Source of the DNA: Bacillota bacterium
GTDB lineage: Bacteria > Bacillota_A > Clostridia > Peptostreptococcales > Anaerovoracaceae
DNA length: 8,720 bases
Direction: 5' to 3'
NCBI GenBank assembly: GCA_017438085.1
Contig: JAFRWH010000244.1
Location: 1 to 8,720, forward strand
Position numbers and translations under genes: made by a program. Of the stretch, positions 5,754-8,720 are shown one piece after another. The stretch's first letter is position 1, and each line of letters opens with the position of its first letter. Under the pieces are notes generated by a model that was given only the letters and a program-made list of their open reading frames with translations, had not been told where the DNA came from and searched no databases.

Positions 5754-6299
5754 ATGAAGAAAGCCTCAATTTCTTCAATCATCTCGACAGCCCTTCTATG
5801 CTTTGTCTTCTGGCTCCTTATAACAGGGGAGCTGGCAGCGCTCATCAAAGGCGAACCTTCGGTTCAGGTCCTTGCAGCAGGAGCTGTGGTAAGCATACTT
5901 GTAGCATGCTTTTCCGCCAGGTTCTTCATTCACGAGCGCGCGTTCTATCTGCTCAATCCGAAGAGATTCTTCACGCTGCTCTTCTACTGCGTGATCATCT
6001 TCCCCATCGAGCTGATAAAGGCAAATCTGGATGTGGCTTTCAGAGCACTGAATCCAAAACTTCCTATTAAACCGGGCATCGTCAAGGTGCCTGTGGACCT
6101 TAAGTCCGAATATGCCCAGTCCATGCTGGCAAATTCCATCACCCTTACCCCCGGGACCATTACGGTGGATATGGCAGAGGAAGACGGGCAGCTAAACTAC
6201 TACATTCACTGGATAGACGTAAAGAGCCAGGAGCCCAAAGAGGCGGGCGACGCCATCAAGGGCACCCTGGAGAACTGGGTAAGGAGGATATGGGAATAA
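5754..6299 (+). CDS. mrpE: MrpE/MnhE-like antiporter subunit (MbhA type)
   Basis: This is a small membrane subunit of the Mrp-type cation/proton antiporter module; in Mbh hydrogenases the equivalent is MbhA. The 181 residues begin with hydrophobic segments at about 5-27, 37-58 and 71-92, followed by a cytoplasmic domain. The diagnostic MnhE motif LANSITLTPGTITVD is at 125-139. The family has no known catalytic residue of its own; the subunit is part of the sodium/proton translocation assembly. A strong GGAGGT site supports the start. The stop TAA shares its last A with the next gene's ATG, and the following genes are joined by similar junctions, so this gene heads a polycistronic block. Confidence 0.93.
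   Translation: MKKASISSIISTALLCFVFWLLITGELAALIKGEPSVQVLAAGAVVSILVACFSARFFIHERAFYLLNPKRFFTLLFYCVIIFPIELIKANLDVAFRALNPKLPIKPGIVKVPVDLKSEYAQSMLANSITLTPGTITVDMAEEDGQLNYYIHWIDVKSQEPKEAGDAIKGTLENWVRRIWE
6281..6287 (+). promoter_or_regulatory. Ribosome binding site deciding the mrpF start
   Basis: AAGGAGG sits 11 bases before the ATG at 6299 but only two bases before the in-frame ATG at 6290. The spacing favours 6299, which also gives the TAATG stop/start overlap seen at the next two junctions. Confidence 0.7.
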
Positions 6300-6553
6300 T
6301 GAGTGAACTGCTGTTTTTCGCCATTTGCTTCATAGTCATGGCCCTGTGTCTTCTTATCCGTGTGATAATCGGACCCAGCGTGGCAGACAGAGCAGTGGCT
6401 GCGGATTCCATTGATCTTCTGGCCGACATGGCTCTGATACTCTTCGCCCTGTACAGCGGCAGAAGCGTGTTCATCGATATCGCTTTCATCACCGCTATTC
6501 TGGGCTTTATAGGCTCTACTATCGTGGCAAGATACCTGGAGGGCAAACTGTAA
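6299..6553 (+). CDS. mrpF: MrpF/MnhF-like antiporter subunit (MbhB type)
   Basis: This 84-residue membrane protein has three hydrophobic segments (about 3-23, 36-52 and 57-78), matching MrpF (MbhB in hydrogenases). The conserved loop after the first segment, GPSVADRAVAADS, holds the family's Asp-Arg and second Asp. It is a structural part of the ion-translocating module. I chose ATG 6299 rather than 6290 from ribosome binding site spacing; the alternative adds only Met-Gly-Ile. The stop TAA overlaps the mrpG start. Confidence 0.92.
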   Translation: MSELLFFAICFIVMALCLLIRVIIGPSVADRAVAADSIDLLADMALILFALYSGRSVFIDIAFITAILGFIGSTIVARYLEGKL

Positions 6554-6894
6554 TGAGAATAGCGATCGACATTTTAATCGGTATCAGCGTGTTCTTTGCA
6601 TTTGCCGGAACCGTGGGAATGCTGCGCATGCCTGATGCCTTCAGCCGTATGCAGTCCAGCACCAATATAGCGACACTGGGAGTCCTGGGCGTCATCATCG
6701 GCGGCATACTCTACGCAATATTTATTCTCCATGACAGCGCAATGGCCATCAAGCTGGCCGCAATGGGTGTGTTCTACATCATAACCAACCCGATCGCCAG
6801 CCACGCCATCGCCAAAGGTGCTTACAAGCACGGCGTCCGCCCGAAGGACCCCATGTGCGTTGATAAGTACGGAGAGGATCTGGTGGACGAATAA
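6553..6894 (+). CDS. mrpG: MrpG/MnhG-like antiporter subunit (MbhC type)
   Basis: This 113-residue, three-segment membrane protein belongs to the MrpG family (MbhC in hydrogenases). The signature GMLRMPDAFSRMQSST follows the first transmembrane segment, corresponding to the family's G-x-LR-x-PD-x3-R pattern. TNPIASHAIAKGAYKHG near the C-terminus is the second hallmark. GGAGG (6538-6542) lies ten bases before the ATG, and TAATG junctions are present at both ends. The polar C-terminal tail (about residue 93 onward) is expected to be cytoplasmic. Confidence 0.93.
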   Translation: MRIAIDILIGISVFFAFAGTVGMLRMPDAFSRMQSSTNIATLGVLGVIIGGILYAIFILHDSAMAIKLAAMGVFYIITNPIASHAIAKGAYKHGVRPKDPMCVDKYGEDLVDE

Positions 6895-7151
6895 TGGATA
6901 TTCTGTTTATACTCAACACACTTATAGTTGCAGGCATACTTGTATCTGCAGTATGCGCGGTAGCTTTTGAAAACACGCTTTCGTCCGTCATCGCCCTGGG
7001 CGTTACCGGAGGCTTTATGGCTCTGGAGTTCATAATGCTGCAGGCACCGGACGTGGCCATCGCCGAAGCTGCCGTCGGCGCAGTACTTTCCACCGCGCTC
7101 TTTGTTATTGCAGTCCGCAAGACCACCAAGAAAGGAGACGAAGAAAAGTAA
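6894..7151 (+). CDS. mbhD: MbhD-like subunit (MrpA C-terminal/DUF4040 type)
   Basis: This 85-residue, three-helix membrane protein corresponds to a segment of the MrpA C-terminal region, encoded as a separate small gene (mbhD) in hydrogenases of this type. The key motif is LQAPDVAIAEAAVGAVLSTALFV (about 46-68), whose acidic Asp and Glu lie in or near a membrane helix and are thought to take part in ion transfer. The basic/acidic tail is KTTKKGDEEK. It overlaps both neighbours through TAATG. No MrpA N-terminal antiporter domain is fused or found upstream, which fits Mbh rather than a stand-alone Mrp antiporter. Confidence 0.9.
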   Translation: MDILFILNTLIVAGILVSAVCAVAFENTLSSVIALGVTGGFMALEFIMLQAPDVAIAEAAVGAVLSTALFVIAVRKTTKKGDEEK

Positions 7152-7522
7152 TGAAAAGAACATTAGTTATCGCGTCCCTGTTCATCATCCTGGTCTGCGG
7201 CATAGCAGGCGTCCGCTACGCTTACTACAACGGCTCCGTCAGCTACGACGGTTCCGGAGTGAACGTGGTGAATCTGTATAACAACCCGACGATGGACGTC
7301 ACCCACGACAATCCCGACGGCGTTGCAGCGCTGATCGTAGAGGAGAACCTGGCGGAGACCATGGCCGCAAACAACGTTGCTGCCGTAGTGTTCGACTTCA
7401 GAGGCTTCGATACTCTGGGTGAATCCTTCATCCTGCTGACCGCAATCGCAGGCTCCTTCGTGATCCTGAGCAGGCCTCACAAGGCAGCAAAGAAAAAGGA
7501 GGGCACAGGCGATGAAGTTTAA
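7151..7522 (+). CDS. mbhE: MbhE-like subunit (extreme C-terminal MrpA type)
   Basis: This 123-residue protein has an N-terminal hydrophobic helix (about 4-22), a polar, probably extracytoplasmic loop, and a second helix (about 92-107). The conserved stretch NNVAAVVFDFRGFDTLGE (about 74-91), ending just before the second helix, is typical of MbhE and of the last part of MrpA. It is another piece of the translocation module that in Mrp antiporters is fused into MrpA. AAAGGAGA lies upstream of the ATG. The gene overlaps the MrpB-like gene by 11 bases, suggesting coupled translation. Confidence 0.88.
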   Translation: MKRTLVIASLFIILVCGIAGVRYAYYNGSVSYDGSGVNVVNLYNNPTMDVTHDNPDGVAALIVEENLAETMAANNVAAVVFDFRGFDTLGESFILLTAIAGSFVILSRPHKAAKKKEGTGDEV

Positions 7523-8021
7523 AGAAGGGATCAAAGAAAAAGACATTATCGTAAAGAACGGAGCAGACAAGTTCCTGCCCTTTGCAGTGACCTTCGGTCT
7601 TTACATCATACTCTTCGGAACCGTAAGCCCCGGCGGTGGATTCCAGGGAGGCGTTATCGTTGCATCCGCTGCGCTGCTCCTCTATCTGGGTTATGGCTAT
7701 GATGTGGCTTCCAAAGCCATCAGCGGCGAGGTCCTCAGGGTCAGCGAAGCCCTTGGTGCATCCCTGTACGTAGTGCTGGGTCTTCTGGGCATAGCTTTCG
7801 GCGCCAATTTCTGCCGCAACGTATTCTTCAACAACGGCCAGGTAGGCGATCTTATCTCTGCAGGTACCATAACCTTCATGGGCGTTACCGTAGGCTACAA
7901 GGTTCTTGCAGGCGTAGGCTTCCTGCTCCTGCTGCTTCTCTCCCTGCTGGCTCCCGGCGAGGACGAAGACGATGAGGAGCTGGCTCTTGAAGCTCCCGAA
8001 GAAGGAAAGGAGGCCGCTTAG
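7512..8021 (+). CDS. mrpB: MrpB/MnhB-like antiporter subunit (MbhF type)
   Basis: This 169-residue membrane protein of the MnhB family is MbhF in hydrogenases. After a short polar N-terminus it shows PFAVTFGLYIILFGTVSPGGGFQGG, the family's helix-plus-PGGGFQGG signature (about 22-46), and then three more hydrophobic segments. The last is very leucine-rich (about 132-145) and is followed by an unusually acidic tail (GEDEDDEE, about 148-155) before the end. GGAGGG at 7499-7504 precedes the ATG. It lies between the MbhE-like and MrpC-like genes, as in Mbh operons. Confidence 0.93.
   Translation: MKFKEGIKEKDIIVKNGADKFLPFAVTFGLYIILFGTVSPGGGFQGGVIVASAALLLYLGYGYDVASKAISGEVLRVSEALGASLYVVLGLLGIAFGANFCRNVFFNNGQVGDLISAGTITFMGVTVGYKVLAGVGFLLLLLLSLLAPGEDEDDEELALEAPEEGKEAA
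8007..8013 (+). promoter_or_regulatory. Ribosome binding site deciding the mrpC start
   Basis: AAGGAGG lies nine bases before the ATG at 8023. An in-frame ATG at 7972 would add 17 polar residues ahead of the first helix and lies within the MrpB-like gene without a comparable site. Confidence 0.7.
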
Positions 8022-8022
8022 C

Positions 8023-8382
8023 ATGATAATCGTAAACTATATCGCTTCCATTATCCTGATCGTTCTTGGCCTCTACACCGTATGCACAAAAAAGAATCTG
8101 ATCAAGGTCGTCCTGGGCCTCGGCATCATAGACTACGGCGTAAACATGCTGATCGTAAGCTTCGGCTTCAATGACGGCGGCACCGCCCCAATCTACCAGA
8201 TGTCCGACCTTCTGAACGGCGTATCCACGAAGTTCTTCGTGGACCCCGTTCCCCAGGCTCTGACGCTCACCAGCATCGTTATCGGCGCCTGCGTTGACGC
8301 CATGGCGCTCTCTCTGGTGATCATGATCTACAGAAAATATAAAACCATCAACGCCGACGAAGTAAGGAGGCTCAACGGATGA
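8023..8382 (+). CDS. mrpC: MrpC/NuoK-like antiporter subunit (MbhG type)
   Basis: This 119-residue, three-helix protein belongs to the MrpC/NuoK family (MbhG in hydrogenases). The conserved loop into the third helix, DPVPQALTLTSIVIG (about 80-94), is the family signature. Helices lie at about 2-20, 28-47 and 86-108. NuoK-like subunits form part of the proton path next to the antiporter-like subunit. The start at 8023 is favoured by the AAGGAGG upstream and by the usual MrpC N-terminus beginning directly with a helix. The stop TGA overlaps the following ATG (ATGATG, 8379-8384). Confidence 0.92.
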   Translation: MIIVNYIASIILIVLGLYTVCTKKNLIKVVLGLGIIDYGVNMLIVSFGFNDGGTAPIYQMSDLLNGVSTKFFVDPVPQALTLTSIVIGACVDAMALSLVIMIYRKYKTINADEVRRLNG

Positions 8383-8720
8383 TGCAGCATTTTCCAGTAT
8401 TAGCCGTAATGCTTCTGTTCCTGAGCGCATTCATTGTCGAGATCTTCGGTGCGAAGAGCAAGGCAGCGGCGCGCGGGATCGCAATGGTTGCGGCGACAGT
8501 TTCAGCAGGGCTCATCTTCGCCCTGGTAAAGCCCGTCATGATCGACGGACAGGTGATATCCTACTGGATGGGTAACTGGGCTCCCATAGAGGAGTACGCC
8601 ATCGGTATCGGCTACGAAGTAGACGCTCTGAGCCTCTTCTTTGCGCTGCTGGTGGTCACCACCTTCTGGCTCTCCGGTTTCTATTCCATAGGTTATATGG
8701 ACAGGGATCATCACCTCGGC
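8379..8720 (+). CDS. mrpD: MrpD/NuoL-like antiporter subunit (MbhH type), 3' partial
   Basis: An open frame starts at ATG 8379 (or 8382) and runs to the window edge, giving 114 of an expected ~500 residues. AAGGAGG (8364-8370) is eight bases upstream. The visible part has N-terminal helices (about 4-25 and 33-50), followed by the proton-channel family's entry signature GYEVDALSLFFALLV (about 78-92), resembling the DxLS motif of NuoL/NuoM/MrpD. This would be the main antiporter-like ion-translocating subunit. The key Lys and Glu residues of the channel lie beyond the window, so activity cannot be judged. Confidence 0.9.
   Translation, partial: MMQHFPVLAVMLLFLSAFIVEIFGAKSKAAARGIAMVAATVSAGLIFALVKPVMIDGQVISYWMGNWAPIEEYAIGIGYEVDALSLFFALLVVTTFWLSGFYSIGYMDRDHHLG

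Noticed and set aside
6290..6298. MrpF start at ATG 6290
   Set aside because: Only two bases separate it from AAGGAGG; ATG 6299 has proper spacing and the TAATG overlap used by its neighbours.
7972..8022. MrpC start at ATG 7972
   Set aside because: It would add 17 polar residues atypical of MrpC and overlap the MrpB-like gene; ATG 8023 has a strong binding site.

Overview
The window carries the [NiFe]-hydrogenase maturation genes and part of the structural genes of a membrane-bound, ion-translocating (group 4, Mbh/Ech-type) hydrogenase, all on the + strand and tightly packed. Strong AGGAGG-type ribosome binding sites, ATGA/TAATG junctions and the gene families point to an anaerobic bacterium of moderate G+C that makes or uses H2, probably of the Clostridia/Firmicutes or Synergistota kind. 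The sequence alone does not settle the phylum. No tRNA, rRNA, CRISPR array, transposase or prophage gene is visible.

Layout. (1) 1-3632: maturation block hypF (5' end outside the window), hypC, hypD, hypE. HypF and HypE make the thiocyanate that becomes the CN ligand. HypC and HypD assemble Fe(CN)2CO. (2) 3861-5354: a NuoC-like subunit (MbhK/EchD-like) and the [NiFe] catalytic large subunit (MbhL/EchE-like). The latter keeps both CxxC pairs and ends exactly at the DPCxxCxxR motif. (3) 5356-5700: hypA, the nickel-delivery protein, one base after the large-subunit gene. (4) 5754-8720: a Mrp/Mnh-like antiporter module in Mbh order: MrpE, MrpF, MrpG, MbhD, MbhE, MrpB, MrpC and the start of an MrpD/NuoL-like subunit that runs off the end. 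The small subunit (MbhJ/EchC), the NuoH-like anchor (MbhM), the ferredoxin-like subunit (MbhN) and hypB are not in the window. They should lie downstream or elsewhere.

Joint function (inference from the families): electrons from reduced ferredoxin reduce protons at the [NiFe] site, and the free energy drives proton/sodium transport through the membrane modules. The hyp genes supply the cofactor.

The least explained signal is a pair of 84-bp intergenic elements, at 1455-1538 (hypC/hypD gap) and 3665-3748 (downstream of hypE). They have identical length and orientation and are about 80% identical. They share invariant blocks, perfectly paired termini, a GNRA-capped hairpin with tandem G-A pairs, and several compensatory base-pair changes. 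This is strong evidence for a conserved folded RNA (or DNA hairpin) of a family I cannot name with confidence. Both are preceded by ATGA five or six bases upstream.
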